A stretch of DNA of 62,238 nucleotides from Mizugakiibacter sediminis (lineage in GTDB: Bacteria > Pseudomonadota > Gammaproteobacteria > Xanthomonadales > Rhodanobacteraceae), in NCBI RefSeq assembly GCF_000953855.2, contig NZ_DF970239.1, forward strand, positions 97,693-159,930, written 5' to 3'. A program made the position numbers and the translations under genes. The notes beneath the pieces are model-generated. The model did not search any database. It was not told where the DNA came from and saw only the letters and a program-made list of their open reading frames with translations. Shown in pieces: positions 32,908 through 46,406 of this stretch. How positions within the stretch are numbered: the first letter of the stretch is position 1; every line of letters begins with the position of its first letter.

Positions 32908-33836
32908 GAGGCCGACGCCCGCGCGCGCCGCCAGAAACGCAGCCGGTGCCAGCGCGCCAGACGGAAGCGCTCGCCGCTGGCGAAGGCGAAGCGCAGCTCC
33001 GACACGCGGCCGCGCGCCAGCGCATCCAGCAGCGCGGGCAGCCACACGCGCGCCAGCGCATCCGGCGCGACGCGTTCGAGGTCGATCAGCGCCGCGCCGT
33101 CGCGCGGGCGCGCCAACAGGTCCGGATGCGGCGGCTCGCTGCCGATACCGGCGCGCGCGGCCAGGGCGCGCGCCACGCCGTCATCGCTGGCGACCAGCGT
33201 CAAGACGCTCTTGACCCACGCCGGCAGCGCGCCGCCGCCCCAGAACCACAGGCTGTTCGCCGGCAGCGCGCCGCGCGCGCGCCGAGCGACGTTGACCGGG
33301 TGCTGGTGCAGGATCACCTGCGCCTCGTTGAACAGTTGCCGCCAGCGGCGCCCTTCGGGGCCCTGCGGAAGGTGCTCGAACAGATCGGCGCCGAGCACGT
33401 CCTCCGGCGTGGCGAAAGCCGGCAGCGCCGCGCCCGCCGGCAGACGCAGGTGCCAGCGCGCCGGCGTGGTGGTTTCCAGCAGCGCGCCGCTGTCGCCGAA
33501 CACCGGCTTCAGTTCGCGCGCCAGCGCCTCGGCCTCGTCGCCGCCGAGATCCAGCGTGCCGCAGGCGAGCATGCGCGCGCCGTTGATGTCGGGCTGCACG
33601 TAAGCGGGATCGGCGCACAGCCAGCTCGCGCCGGCGGCGTCGCCGGCCGCATGCTCGCGCAGCAGCGCGGCGACCGGCAGCGGCTTGCCGGGCCACCGGA
33701 AATGCGCGGCGAGCGCGGCGAGGTAGCCTGGCGCGGCGTCCGGCTGGCGGTCGGCGCGCGCCAGCGCCTGCATCAGCGCGGCGATGCGCGCGCAAACCGC
33801 ACGGGCCGGAAGCAGGACGTGCGCGGCGTCGGCCAT
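32904..33836 (-). CDS. rpfE: RpfE-like regulatory protein
   Basis: The 310-residue protein lies between greA and recJ, exactly where Xanthomonas carries rpfE, a gene of the rpf (regulation of pathogenicity factors) region. It is related to a group sometimes labelled 2,3-bisphosphoglycerate-independent phosphoglycerate mutase or hypothetical. Features include ADPAYVQPDINGARMLACG, WRQLFNEAQVILHQHPVN, NSLWFWGGGALPAWVKS and EPPHPDLLARPRDGA; the LWFWGGG region recalls alkaline-phosphatase-superfamily mutases but I see no full metal-binding set. The biochemical role is unknown. It ends in ATGA overlap with recJ and is 7 bp from greA. Confidence 0.8.
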   Translation of the reverse strand: MADAAHVLLPARAVCARIAALMQALARADRQPDAAPGYLAALAAHFRWPGKPLPVAALLREHAAGDAAGASWLCADPAYVQPDINGARMLACGTLDLGGDEAEALARELKPVFGDSGALLETTTPARWHLRLPAGAALPAFATPEDVLGADLFEHLPQGPEGRRWRQLFNEAQVILHQHPVNVARRARGALPANSLWFWGGGALPAWVKSVLTLVASDDGVARALAARAGIGSEPPHPDLLARPRDGAALIDLERVAPDALARVWLPALLDALARGRVSELRFAFASGERFRLARWHRLRFWRRARASAS

Positions 33837-33843
33837 GGCGCGC

Positions 33844-34319
33844 TCAGTCCGGGTAGCTGACCGCGACGATCTCGTAGCTGCGGCGCCCGTTCGGCGCCTG
33901 GAAATCGAAACTGTCGCCCTCGCTCTTGCCGATCAGGGCGCGGGCGAGCGGCGAGCTGACCGAGATCAGCCCCTGCTTGATGTCGGCCTCGAGGTCGCCG
34001 ACGATCTGGTAGGTGACGGTGTCGCCCGACTCCTCGTCCTCCAGCTCGACGGTGGCGCCGAACACGATGCGCGAGCCGGGGCTGAGCCTGGCGACGTCGA
34101 TCACCTCGGCGGTGGACAGCGCCGCCTCCAGCTCCTTGATGCGGCCCTCGATGAAGCCCTGCTGCTCGCGCGCGGCGTGATACTCGGCGTTCTCCTTCAG
34201 GTCGCCGTGCGCGCGCGCCTCGGCGATCGCGTTGATGATGCGCGGACGCTCGACGGTCTTCAGCCGTTCCAGCTCCTGGCGCAGCCGCTCGGCGCCCTTG
34301 CGCGTCATGGGGGCACGCT

Positions 34320-34323
<4 letters not shown>
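33844..34323 (-). CDS. greA: Transcription elongation factor GreA
   Basis: GreA rescues backtracked RNA polymerase by stimulating transcript cleavage in the secondary channel. The 159-residue product begins [20 protein letters not shown], aligning with E. coli MQAIPMTLRGAEKLREEL. It has the coiled-coil tip [20 protein letters not shown], with the acidic residues that hold Mg2+, and the C-terminal domain [23 protein letters not shown] 34323 overlaps the carB stop (ATGA), so greA is the third gene of a carA-carB-greA-rpfE-recJ transcript. Confidence 0.96.
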
Positions 34324-37547
<3,224 letters not shown>

Positions 37548-37548
37548 C

Positions 37549-38679
37549 TCAGCGGGCCTCCTGCATCAGCGCGGCGAACCGGTCGAACAGATAGCCGATG
37601 TCGTGCGGGCCCGGACTCGCCTCGGGATGGCCCTGGAAGCAGAACGCCGGGCGGTCGGTCAGGGCGAAGCCCTGCAGCGAGCCGTCGAACAGCGAGCGGT
37701 GGGTGACGCGCGCGTTGGCCGGCAGCGTGTCGGCATCGACAGCGAAGCCGTGGTTCTGCGAGGTGATCAGCACGCGGCCGTCGTCGAGGTCCTTCACCGG
37801 ATGGTTGGCGCCGTGGTGGCCGAACTTCATCTTCAGCGTCTTCGCGCCGAGCGCGAGGCCCATCAGCTGGTGGCCGAGGCAGATGCCGAACAGCGGCATG
37901 CGCGCGTCGAGGAACGCCCGCGCGGCGGCGATCGCGTAGTCGCAGGCTGCCGGATCGCCCGGGCCGTTGGACAGGAACACGCCGTCCGGCTTCATCGCCA
38001 GCGCCTCGGCGGCGCCGGTTTGCGCCGGCACCACGGTGATCTCGCAGCCGCGGTCGGCGAGCAGGCGCAGGATGTTGTGCTTGACGCCGAAATCGTAGGC
38101 GACCACGCGGAAACGCGCGCTCGGCGCGCGGAACTGGGCGCGGTCGAGGTCGTAGGTGCCCTCGCTCCAGCGGTACGGCTGCGTCGTGCTGACCACCTTG
38201 GCGAGGTCCATGCCGTTCAGGCCGGGGAAGGCGCGCGCCTTGGCCAGCGCCTGCGCCTCGTCGATGGCCTCGCCGGCGACCAGGCAGCCGTTCAGCGCGC
38301 CCTTGTCGCGCAGGATGCGGGTCAGGCGGCGCGTGTCGATGCCGGCGATGGCGACGATGCCGTGACGACGCAGGTACTCCGGCAGGCTCTCCTCGCTGCG
38401 CCAGTTGCTGGGCCTGCGCGGGATGTCGCGCACGATCAGGCCGGCGGCGTGCACGCGGCGGGACTCGGCATCGGCGGCGTTGCAGCCGGTGTTGCCGATG
38501 TGCGGGTACGTCAGGGTGACGATCTGGCGGGCGTAGGAGGGATCGGTGAGGATCTCCTGGTAGCCGGTCATGGCCGTGTTGAACACGACCTCGCCCACCG
38601 TTTCGCCGACCGCGCCGGCCGCGGTTCCGCGGAACACGCTGCCGTCTTCGAGGGCCAGCAGGGCTGGAATGCTGCTCAT
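37549..38679 (-). CDS. carA: Carbamoyl-phosphate synthase small subunit
   Basis: CarA hydrolyses glutamine and passes ammonia to CarB. The 376-residue product has the N-terminal CPSase domain ([38 protein letters not shown]) and a C-terminal class I glutamine amidotransferase with the nucleophile Cys in [18 protein letters not shown] and His/Glu in [15 protein letters not shown]. It is the first gene of the carA-carB-greA operon. Its start at 38679 is supported by the family N terminus. A strong upstream promoter and a roughly 78-nt leader with an inverted repeat are annotated separately. Confidence 0.97.
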   Translation of the reverse strand: MSSIPALLALEDGSVFRGTAAGAVGETVGEVVFNTAMTGYQEILTDPSYARQIVTLTYPHIGNTGCNAADAESRRVHAAGLIVRDIPRRPSNWRSEESLPEYLRRHGIVAIAGIDTRRLTRILRDKGALNGCLVAGEAIDEAQALAKARAFPGLNGMDLAKVVSTTQPYRWSEGTYDLDRAQFRAPSARFRVVAYDFGVKHNILRLLADRGCEITVVPAQTGAAEALAMKPDGVFLSNGPGDPAACDYAIAAARAFLDARMPLFGICLGHQLMGLALGAKTLKMKFGHHGANHPVKDLDDGRVLITSQNHGFAVDADTLPANARVTHRSLFDGSLQGFALTDRPAFCFQGHPEASPGPHDIGYLFDRFAALMQEAR

Positions 38680-38702
38680 GGGACCGCCTTGGGTGCGACA
38701 AA

Positions 38703-38792
38703 GTCCGCAGGCCTGCGCGATACGGGCCTGTGGACCTTGGAAGAGGATTCTGGGCGGGACGACATGATAGGCGTCGGCGCCACGGGTGTCCA
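38703..38792 (-). promoter_or_regulatory. carA promoter and leader inverted repeat
   Basis: On the minus strand, TGGACA (38792-38787) and TATCAT (38769-38764) are 17 bp apart, each 5/6 to the sigma-70 consensus, predicting a transcript start near 38757. The leader then contains the imperfect inverted repeat GTCCACAGG (38735-38727) and CCTGCGGAC (38711-38703), one mismatch. This stem could contribute to leader control of pyrimidine genes, but no attenuator T run or leader peptide is evident. Confidence 0.6.
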
Positions 38793-38859
38793 CCGCCGCT
38801 GGCGCGGTGCGTTCAAGCGCGCAGATGTAGAATCCGCACTCTGCCGCCGCACGCCGCCC

Positions 38860-39564
38860 ATGATCCAGTCGACCGCCCTGCTCGATCCGGCCCGCCTCGA
38901 TCGGCCCGACTCGAACACGCTCGTCGTGCGCGAGCCGTTCCCGTTCATGGTGGCGCACGGACAACTGCCGGAGACGGCGCGCGCCGATCTCGACCGCGAC
39001 TTCCCGCGCTACAGCGGCGCCGGCTTCTTTCCCTACGAGCCGAAGGACTGCGGGCCGTCGATCCGCGCGCTGGTCGATGCGCTCACCTCGCCGGGGTTCG
39101 CCGGCGCGGTCGGCGCGCGGCTCGGCATCGACGATCTCGGCCGGTACCCGACGCTGGTGACGATCTGCCGCTCGCTCAACAAGCGCCACGGCACCATCCA
39201 CACCGACTCGCGTTCGAAGATCGCCACCGCCCTGCTCTACCTCAACGAGCGATGGCCCGACACCAGCGACGGCTGCCTGCGTTTCCTCAGGCGCATCGAC
39301 AGCATCGATGACCTCGTCGCGCCGGAGATCAAGCCGCTGTACGGCGAATTCGCCGTGTTCAAGCGCACCGACAACTCCTTCCACGGCCACCTGCCCTACG
39401 AGGGCGAACGCCGCGTGATCCAGGTGGCCTGGCTGACCAGCGAGGAGGAGAAGCTGCGCAAGACCAGGCGCGGGCGTTTCTCGCGCTTCTTCAAGAAGCT
39501 GCTGGGCGGCATCGACCGCAAGTACGGCGCCGGCCGCGAGCGCGACGCCGTGCACATGGACTGA
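38860..39564 (+). CDS. 2OG-Fe(II) oxygenase family protein
   Basis: The 234-residue protein has a double-stranded beta-helix oxygenase pattern. The candidate iron ligands are the HTD of [20 protein letters not shown] (His, Asp) and the distal His of [20 protein letters not shown], with a downstream Arg that would bind 2-oxoglutarate. The C terminus is basic ([18 protein letters not shown]). Such enzymes hydroxylate proteins, small molecules or surface sugars; the substrate here is unknown. An extended -10-like TGTAGAAT (38826-38833) lies about 27 bp before the ATG. It is divergent from carA, inside an otherwise conserved dapB-carA neighbourhood. Confidence 0.85.
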   Translation: MIQSTALLDPARLDRPDSNTLVVREPFPFMVAHGQLPETARADLDRDFPRYSGAGFFPYEPKDCGPSIRALVDALTSPGFAGAVGARLGIDDLGRYPTLVTICRSLNKRHGTIHTDSRSKIATALLYLNERWPDTSDGCLRFLRRIDSIDDLVAPEIKPLYGEFAVFKRTDNSFHGHLPYEGERRVIQVAWLTSEEEKLRKTRRGRFSRFFKKLLGGIDRKYGAGRERDAVHMD

Positions 39565-39570
39565 ACGCGC

Positions 39571-40281
39571 TCAGCCGGCCGCGGCGTCGCCGCGCAGGCG
39601 CGAGCCCCAGTCCTCGACGCGCCCCTGCGCCAGCCGCCGTTCGAACAGCCGGCGCCACGACGGCACCAGCGGCAGCGCCAGCGCGCCGCGCAGCGCGTCG
39701 CGGTCCAGCGTGTCGCGGTAGAGCAGATCGAGCAGCCGCGCCAGCGTCCACGCCGGATGCGGGCGCTCGAGCAGCACCAGCGCGTCGCCCGCGCCGAGCG
39801 TGCCGCCCTGCAGCACGCGGTAGTACCAGCCGGTGCGGCCGCTGTCCTGCACGCGCCGCGCCATGTCCGCGATGCCGAAGCGGTCGGACAGCTTCCAGCA
39901 CGGCTGGCGCGCCAGCGACACCTCCAGCAGCACCTCGCCGCAGCGCAGGCGGTCGCCGAGGCAGAGGTCGGCCTCGGTGATACCGATGGTCGACAGGTTC
40001 TCGCCGAAGGCGCCCGGCTGCGTCAGCAGCGGATGCGCGCCCAGCTCGGCGCGCCAGGCGGCGTAGTGGTCGAATGCGTAGTGGTGCAGCGCCTTGTCGA
40101 CGCCGCCGTGCACGCGGCGGTCGCCCTGCTCGTCGATGCCCAACCCTTCCGGACCGGCCTCGACGCGCCCCGCGACCGGGCGCTTGGCGATCGCGCTGAA
40201 CGTGCCCGGCCGCGTGTACGGCGCCGCGCGGCCGGCCAGCACCGCGGCGATGGTGCCGAGCGTGCGCGGCGCCGCGCTCAT
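39571..40281 (-). CDS. MOSC-domain protein (YiiM-like)
   Basis: The 236-residue protein fits the YiiM group: KRPVAGRVEAGPEGLGIDEQ, then GDRRVHGGVDKALHHYAFDHY, PGAFGENLSTIGITEADLCL and LEVSLARQPCWKLSDRFG, including the conserved Cys. MOSC domains are sulfur-carrier folds related to the molybdenum cofactor sulfurase C terminus; YiiM reduces N-hydroxylated bases in E. coli. Its start overlaps the dapB stop (ATGA), so it is translationally coupled to dapB. A role together with the nitrate reductase molybdenum cofactor is conceivable but only inferred. Confidence 0.88.
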   Translation of the reverse strand: MSAAPRTLGTIAAVLAGRAAPYTRPGTFSAIAKRPVAGRVEAGPEGLGIDEQGDRRVHGGVDKALHHYAFDHYAAWRAELGAHPLLTQPGAFGENLSTIGITEADLCLGDRLRCGEVLLEVSLARQPCWKLSDRFGIADMARRVQDSGRTGWYYRVLQGGTLGAGDALVLLERPHPAWTLARLLDLLYRDTLDRDALRGALALPLVPSWRRLFERRLAQGRVEDWGSRLRGDAAAG

Positions 40282-41081
40282 GCGTCGGCCATCAGCACGT
40301 CGTCCAGCGTGTAGGCGCCGGCGGCGCGGCCCGCCAGCCACGCCGCCGCGGCCAGCGCGCCGCGCGCGAAGATCGCGCGGTCGGTGGCGCGATGGGTGAG
40401 CTCCAGGCGCTCGCCCGGACCGGCCAGCAGCGCGGTGTGCTCGCCGACGATGTCGCCGCCGCGCACCGCGGCGAAGCCGATGCTGCCGGCGCGGCGCGCG
40501 CCCGGCCGGCCCTCGCGCGCATACACGGCCTCGGCTTCGAGCGTGGTGCCGCGCGCGGCGGCGGCGGCGCGGCCGAGCGCCAGCGCGGTGCCGGAAGGCG
40601 CGTCCTCCTTGCGGTTGTGGTGCGCCTCGAGGATTTCCAGATCCCACCCGGGCAGCGCCGCCGCCGCCTGCCGCAGCAGGCGCGTCAGCACCGCCACGCC
40701 GAGGCTGAAGTTGGCCGAACGCAGCACGGCGATGCGCCCCGCCGCGCGCTGCAGGCGCTGTTCCAGCGCCGCGTCGAGGCCGGTGGTGCCGGCCACCAGC
40801 GCGATGCCGTGCGACTCGCAGTGATCGAGCGCGGCGGCCAGCCCCGCGGGCGTGCTGAAGTCGACCACCACGTCCAGCGGCGGCGCCTCGGCCCAGCCGG
40901 CGCTGTAGCGCAGCGCGCCGGGCGCCTCGACGCCGCCGACCGGCGCGCCGACCGGTTCCGCGCCGGCCCCGACCACGGCGGCGCGCAGCGCGAAGCGCGC
41001 ATCGCCGCGCGCGAGATCGAGCAGGACGCGACCCATGCGCCCGGAGGCGCCGTTGATGGCGAGTCGGATGGGAGACGTCAC
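40278..41081 (-). CDS. dapB: 4-hydroxy-tetrahydrodipicolinate reductase
   Basis: DapB reduces 4-hydroxy-tetrahydrodipicolinate with NAD(P)H in lysine and diaminopimelate synthesis. The 267-residue product has the nucleotide-binding INGASGRMGRVLLDLA at the N terminus, VDFSTPAGLAAALDHC, VAGTTGL and the catalytic EAHHNRKEDAPSGTALALG with its HHxxKxDAPSGTA signature. It ends with a MOSC gene in overlapping frame. In Xanthomonas-type genomes it lies between dnaJ and carA, as here apart from two added genes. Confidence 0.96.
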   Translation of the reverse strand: MTSPIRLAINGASGRMGRVLLDLARGDARFALRAAVVGAGAEPVGAPVGGVEAPGALRYSAGWAEAPPLDVVVDFSTPAGLAAALDHCESHGIALVAGTTGLDAALEQRLQRAAGRIAVLRSANFSLGVAVLTRLLRQAAAALPGWDLEILEAHHNRKEDAPSGTALALGRAAAAARGTTLEAEAVYAREGRPGARRAGSIGFAAVRGGDIVGEHTALLAGPGERLELTHRATDRAIFARGALAAAAWLAGRAAGAYTLDDVLMADA

Positions 41082-41145
41082 GGTGCCCGGCTCCTTGCGG
41101 AAAAAGCCGAGCGTAGCGCGATGCGGCGGATTTGCCGAGGGCGGA

Positions 41146-41200
41146 GAGGGGGGCGGAAGCAGGGAGCAGGGGTTAGGAAGCGGGGACGGAGGCGGGGCGA
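41146..41200 (+). repeat. Purine-rich intergenic repeat (GGGAGCAGGGG family)
   Basis: This nearly all-G/A stretch upstream of dapB includes GAAGCAGGGAGCAGGGGTTA and GGAAGCGGGGACGGAGGCGG. The 15-mer GGAGCAGGGGTTAGG (41163-41177) differs by one base from a minus-strand stretch at 23844-23858, and GGAAGCGGGG recurs in the dnaJ-dnaK gap. It appears to be a copy of a dispersed low-complexity element. The facing stretch 41268-41284, CAAACCTCCCCTTCCCC, is its pyrimidine-rich counterpart. Confidence 0.5.
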
Positions 41201-41224
41201 AGGCGATGGAGGAGCGGAGCGGGC

Positions 41225-41252
41225 CGTCATGCCCGCTTTGGCGGCCATGACG
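41225..41252. repeat. REP-like palindromic hairpin
   Basis: CGTCATG (41225-41231) pairs with CATGACG (41246-41252), and inside it CCGC (41233-41236) pairs with GCGG (41241-41244) across a TTTG loop, with one C-C mismatch between the stems. The form, CGTCAT-n-CCCGC-loop-GCGGG-like-ATGACG, resembles REP-type sequences found between genes in many proteobacteria. It lies between dapB and dnaJ and could terminate or stabilise the dnaJ mRNA, though it lacks a T run. Confidence 0.65.
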
Positions 41253-41284
41253 TCAGCCACGTGTTCAAACCTCCCCTTCCCCCC

Positions 41285-42409
41285 TCACGCCGTCATCCGC
41301 GCCCAGAACTGCTTGACGCCGTCCAGCCAGGAACTGGTGCGCGGGCTGTGCGCCGCGCATTCCTCGGCGTCGGCGAAGGTGGCCTCGAACTGCTCGAGCA
41401 GCTCGCGCTGCGCGCGGGTCAGGCGCACCGGCGTTTCCACCACCACGCGACAGAGCAGGTCGCCGGTGCGGCCGCTGCGCACGGAACGCACGCCCTTGCC
41501 GCGCAGGCGGAACATCTGGCCGGTCTGCGTCTCCGGCGGCACGGTGATCCTCGTCTCGCCGTCCAGCGTCGGCACGCACAGTTCGGCGCCCAGCGCGGCC
41601 TGCGCGAAGCGAATCGGCACCTCGCAGTAGAGATCGTCGCCCTCGCGCTGGAAGATCGGGTGCGGACGCACGCGCACCTCGACGTAGAGGTCGCCTGGGG
41701 CGGCGCCGGCGGGTCCGGCCTCGCCCTGCCCGGTCAGGCGGATGCGGTCGCCGTTGTCGACGCCGGCGGGAATGCGCACCGACAGCGTGCGCTCCTCGTG
41801 CAGGCGGCCCTCGCCGTCGCATTTCCTGCAAGGCGTCTCGATCACGCGGCCGACGCCGCCGCAGTGCGGACAGGTCTGCTGCACCGAGAAGATGCCGTTC
41901 TGCATGCGCACGCGGCCGTGGCCGCGGCAGGTCGGGCAGACCGCCGTCTTGCCGTCGGCCGAACCGGTGCCGTTGCAATGGTGGCAGCCGACCAGGGTCG
42001 GCACCTCGATCTGCTTCTCGACGCCGGCGACGGCTTCCTCGAGATCGAGCTCCAGCACGTAGCGCAGGTCGGCGCCGCGCGCAGCGCGGCGGCGCCCGCC
42101 GCCGCCCATGCCGAAGATGTCGGAGAAGATGTCGCCGAAGATGTCGCCGACGTCGGCGAAGCCCGCGCCGCCCGCGCCGCCGTGCTCGAACGCGGCATGG
42201 CCGTGGCGGTCGTACAGCGCGCGCTTCTGCGGGTCGGAGAGGATTTCGTAGGCCTGCTTGACCTCGACGAATTTTTCCTTGGCGTGCGGGTCGTCCGGAT
42301 TGCGGTCCGGATGGAACTTCATGGTCAGGCGGCGATACGCCTTCTTCAGTTCATCCTCGGTGGCCGAACGCTCCACGCCCAGGACTTCGTAGTAGCAGCG
42401 CTTGGTCAT
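41285..42409 (-). CDS. dnaJ: Chaperone protein DnaJ
   Basis: DnaJ is the Hsp40 partner that delivers clients to DnaK and stimulates its ATPase. The 374-residue product has a J domain with HPD ([17 protein letters not shown], near residue 34), a Gly/Phe-rich linker ([18 protein letters not shown]), and four zinc-binding repeats: [24 protein letters not shown] and CRKCDGEG. The C-terminal substrate-binding domain follows. The start [20 protein letters not shown] is set by the J domain; the frame extends upstream into repeat sequence. It is the last chaperone gene of the operon. Confidence 0.97.
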   Translation of the reverse strand: MTKRCYYEVLGVERSATEDELKKAYRRLTMKFHPDRNPDDPHAKEKFVEVKQAYEILSDPQKRALYDRHGHAAFEHGGAGGAGFADVGDIFGDIFSDIFGMGGGGRRRAARGADLRYVLELDLEEAVAGVEKQIEVPTLVGCHHCNGTGSADGKTAVCPTCRGHGRVRMQNGIFSVQQTCPHCGGVGRVIETPCRKCDGEGRLHEERTLSVRIPAGVDNGDRIRLTGQGEAGPAGAAPGDLYVEVRVRPHPIFQREGDDLYCEVPIRFAQAALGAELCVPTLDGETRITVPPETQTGQMFRLRGKGVRSVRSGRTGDLLCRVVVETPVRLTRAQRELLEQFEATFADAEECAAHSPRTSSWLDGVKQFWARMTA

Positions 42410-42416
42410 GAAAGAT

Positions 42417-42540
42417 GGGAGTCGGGAGCCGGAAGCGGGGAGTGGGTACGGCGCAAGGTTCGTGGCTCGGAAAGAGCGGAGCAACCGGCCGAATCGCCAA
42501 GCCTACTCCCTACTCCCCGTTTCCCGCTCCCATCTCCCCC
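42417..42540. repeat. Purine/pyrimidine inverted repeat between dnaK and dnaJ
   Basis: A G/A-rich arm, with GGGAGTCGGGAGCCGGAAGC and GGGGAGTGGGTA (42418-42449), faces a C/T-rich arm, CCTACTCCCTACTCCCCG and TTTCCCGCTCCCATCTCCCC (42502-42540). The arms are imperfectly complementary over about 35 bp and share the word pattern GGGAG..GGGA..CGGGGAGT with the repeats near 23.8 and 41.15 kb. It fills the 139-bp gap and could form a large hairpin in the dnaK-dnaJ mRNA, lowering downstream expression. Confidence 0.6.
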
Positions 42541-42548
42541 AATCCTGA

Positions 42549-44468
<1,920 letters not shown>

Positions 44469-44522
44469 GGGATTGCTCCGAAATTCCGATGCGGCCCCCG
44501 CGGCCGCGCTGATTCGCAAACT

Positions 44523-44537
44523 GGGGCCCGCGGCCCC
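44523..44537 (-). terminator. Hairpin between grpE and dnaK (possible attenuator)
   Basis: GGGGCC and GGCCCC (44523-44528, 44532-44537) form a perfect 6-bp GC stem with a 3-nt loop five bases after the grpE stop. On the minus strand it is followed by AGTTTGCG, a weak T run. Partial termination or RNA processing here could balance GrpE and DnaK levels, as seen in other dnaK operons. Inference. Confidence 0.4.
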
Positions 44538-44542
44538 TTATC

Positions 44543-45088
44543 TCAAGCGCCTTCCGGCGTTTTCGCCACCGCCACCAGCGCCGGGCGCAGCAGGCGGTCG
44601 TTCAGCACGTAGCCCTTTTGCAGCACCGCCACCACGGTGCCCGGCGCCTGGCCGTTGCCGTCGACCATGCTCATCGCCTGGTGCAGCTCCGGATCGAACG
44701 CCTGGCCGAGCGGATCGACGGCCTTGAGGCCGTTGCTCTCGGCGACCTTGACCAGCGCCTTCAGGGTCAGCTCCATGCCTTCGCGCAGCGCGGCGGCGTC
44801 GGCGCCCTCGGCGGCCAGGCCGCGCTCCAGGCTGTCGCACACCGGCAGCAGGTCGGACAGCAGCCTCTCGTTGGCGAAGCGACGCGCCTGCTCGAGGTCG
44901 CGCTGCAGGCGGCGGCGCTGGTTCTCGATCTCGGCGCGCTCGCGCAGCACGGTGTCGCGCATCTCGGCGAGCTTGGCCTCGTACTCGCCGAGCTTCTGCA
45001 CCAGCGCGTCGGTGTCGGCCAGCACCTGGTCGCCGGCCGCTGACGCGCGGTCGACCTCCGGCGGCGTGGTCGGCTTGGTCTCTTCCAT
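44543..45088 (-). CDS. grpE: Nucleotide exchange factor GrpE
   Basis: GrpE releases ADP from DnaK and acts as a thermosensor. The 181-residue product has a long N-terminal coiled coil (EYEAKLAEMRDTVLRERAEI, ENQRRRLQRDLEQARRFANE) and the C-terminal beta domain with FDPELHQAMSMVDGNGQAPG and VLQKGYVLNDRLLRPALVAV. ATG 45088 is preferred over GTG 45094 because the AGGGAG ribosome-binding site is then correctly spaced. It follows hrcA on the same strand with a terminator-like hairpin between. Confidence 0.95.
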   Translation of the reverse strand: MEETKPTTPPEVDRASAAGDQVLADTDALVQKLGEYEAKLAEMRDTVLRERAEIENQRRRLQRDLEQARRFANERLLSDLLPVCDSLERGLAAEGADAAALREGMELTLKALVKVAESNGLKAVDPLGQAFDPELHQAMSMVDGNGQAPGTVVAVLQKGYVLNDRLLRPALVAVAKTPEGA

Positions 45089-45150
45089 CGTCACTCCCTG
45101 CGGTCAAAACGATGCCGGCGGCCCCTGCCGCAGCATCGCGATTCATGCGG

Positions 45151-45173
45151 AAAATCCCGCCCTCCGCGGCGGG
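45151..45173 (-). terminator. Intrinsic terminator after hrcA
   Basis: CCCGCC (45156-45161) and GGCGGG (45168-45173) form a GC stem with a 6-nt loop immediately after the hrcA TAA stop. On the minus strand it is followed by ATTTTCC. It would separate hrcA transcription from grpE, at least partly. Confidence 0.55.
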
Positions 45174-46232
45174 TTATTGGGTCGGCACGACGCGATTCAA
45201 GGCGTCGGACAGCAACCGCGCGGTGGCTTGCACCACCGGAATCACGCGATCGTAAGCCATCCGCGTCGGTCCGATCACCCCCAGGGCGCCCAGCACGCGA
45301 CCGCCGGCGCCGTAGGGCGCCGTCACTACGGTGCAGCCGTCCAGCGCCGCGAAGCCGGACTCCTCGCCGATGAACAGCCGCACGCCGGGGGCACGCGCGC
45401 AGTTCTCCAAGAGCGCCAACAGGTCGCGCTTGCGCTGGAACGCCTCGAACAGTTCGCGCAGGCGGTCGAGGTCGGACAGCTCCTGGTAGCCCATCAGGTT
45501 GGTCTGGCCGCTGACCAGCACGTCGGCCTCGGCGGCCGGCGCGAACGCGCCCGCCGCCACCTCCATCGCCGCGCTGAGCAGGCGGTTCAGCTCGCTGCCG
45601 GCGGCGCGCAGCTCGCCCAGCAGGCGCGCGCGGATCTCGTCGATGCGCAGGCCGGCGTACTGGGCGTTGAGATAGTTGGCGGCCTGCTCCAGCTCGCCGG
45701 GGGCCAGCCGCCGCTGCAGTTGCAGCACGCGGTTCTGCACCTGGCCGTCGGCGAACACCAGGATCACCAGGATGCGCTGGCCGTCCAGCGCGACGAAATC
45801 GATGTGCCGCAGCGGGAAGTCGTCGCCGCGCGGCACGGTCACCACGCCGGCGAAATGGGTGACGGCGGAGAGCAGCGAGGAGACGCCGCCGAGCAGATCG
45901 CGGGTGTTGCCGGCCTCGCGCGCGAACTCGCGCTCCAGGTGCTCCATCTCCTCGCGCGCCAGCGGCTTCAGCTCGATCAGGCTGTCGACGAACACGCGCA
46001 GGCCCTGCACGGTCGGCACGCGGCCGGCGGAAGTGTGCGGCGAGGCGATCAGCCCGAGTTCCTCGAGGTCGGCCATCACGTTGCGAATGGTCGCCGGGCT
46101 GACGTCCAGCCCGGAGGAACGGGCCAGGGTGCGCGAGCCGACCGGCTGCCCTTCGGCGAGATACTGCGCGATCAGGGTGCGCAGCAACTGGCGCGCGCGC
46201 GGATCGAGGGAGTGGCCGGACAACAGAGTCAT
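45174..46232 (-). CDS. hrcA: Heat-inducible transcription repressor HrcA
   Basis: HrcA binds CIRCE elements and represses groESL and often the dnaK operon; its activity depends on GroEL. The 352-residue product has an N-terminal winged helix (ARQLLRTLIAQYLAEGQPVG, then SGLDVSPATIRNVMADLEEL, TSAGRVPTVQGLRVFVD) and a C-terminal GAF-like dimerisation region (FIGEESGFAALDGCTVVTAP, GALGVIGPTRMAYDRVIPVV). The start at 46232 is set by homology and CAGGAA upstream. I found no CIRCE (TTAGCACTC-N9-GAGTGCTAA) beside hrcA, grpE or dnaK, so its targets are probably elsewhere, such as groESL. Confidence 0.95.
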   Translation of the reverse strand: MTLLSGHSLDPRARQLLRTLIAQYLAEGQPVGSRTLARSSGLDVSPATIRNVMADLEELGLIASPHTSAGRVPTVQGLRVFVDSLIELKPLAREEMEHLEREFAREAGNTRDLLGGVSSLLSAVTHFAGVVTVPRGDDFPLRHIDFVALDGQRILVILVFADGQVQNRVLQLQRRLAPGELEQAANYLNAQYAGLRIDEIRARLLGELRAAGSELNRLLSAAMEVAAGAFAPAAEADVLVSGQTNLMGYQELSDLDRLRELFEAFQRKRDLLALLENCARAPGVRLFIGEESGFAALDGCTVVTAPYGAGGRVLGALGVIGPTRMAYDRVIPVVQATARLLSDALNRVVPTQ

Positions 46233-46260
46233 GATTCCTGCGGCGGCAAAAGCCGCGGCG

Positions 46261-46289
46261 ACGCTAACAAGCGGCCGCAGCACGGTCAA
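46261..46289 (-). promoter_or_regulatory. Possible sigma-70 promoter of hrcA
   Basis: On the minus strand TTGACC (46289-46284) is followed after 17 bp by TAGCGT (46266-46261), which would start transcription about 40 bp before the hrcA ATG. The -10 is weak. A degenerate CTTGGAA lies just upstream but I see no convincing sigma-32 partner. Confidence 0.35.
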
Positions 46290-46406
46290 TAAGGCCCCGT
46301 CGCCGGATTTCCAAGTCCCTCGGCCGGCCGCGCGGGGTCCTCATGCGGCAGCGCCGTCCAACGCTAGAATGGCGCGCCCGGCCCTGCGCCGGTGTCCAGG
46401 GACGCC

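Noticed and set aside
45089-46406. CIRCE element beside hrcA/grpE
   Set aside because: I looked for TTAGCACTC-N9-GAGTGCTAA in the gaps around hrcA, grpE and dnaK and saw no acceptable match.
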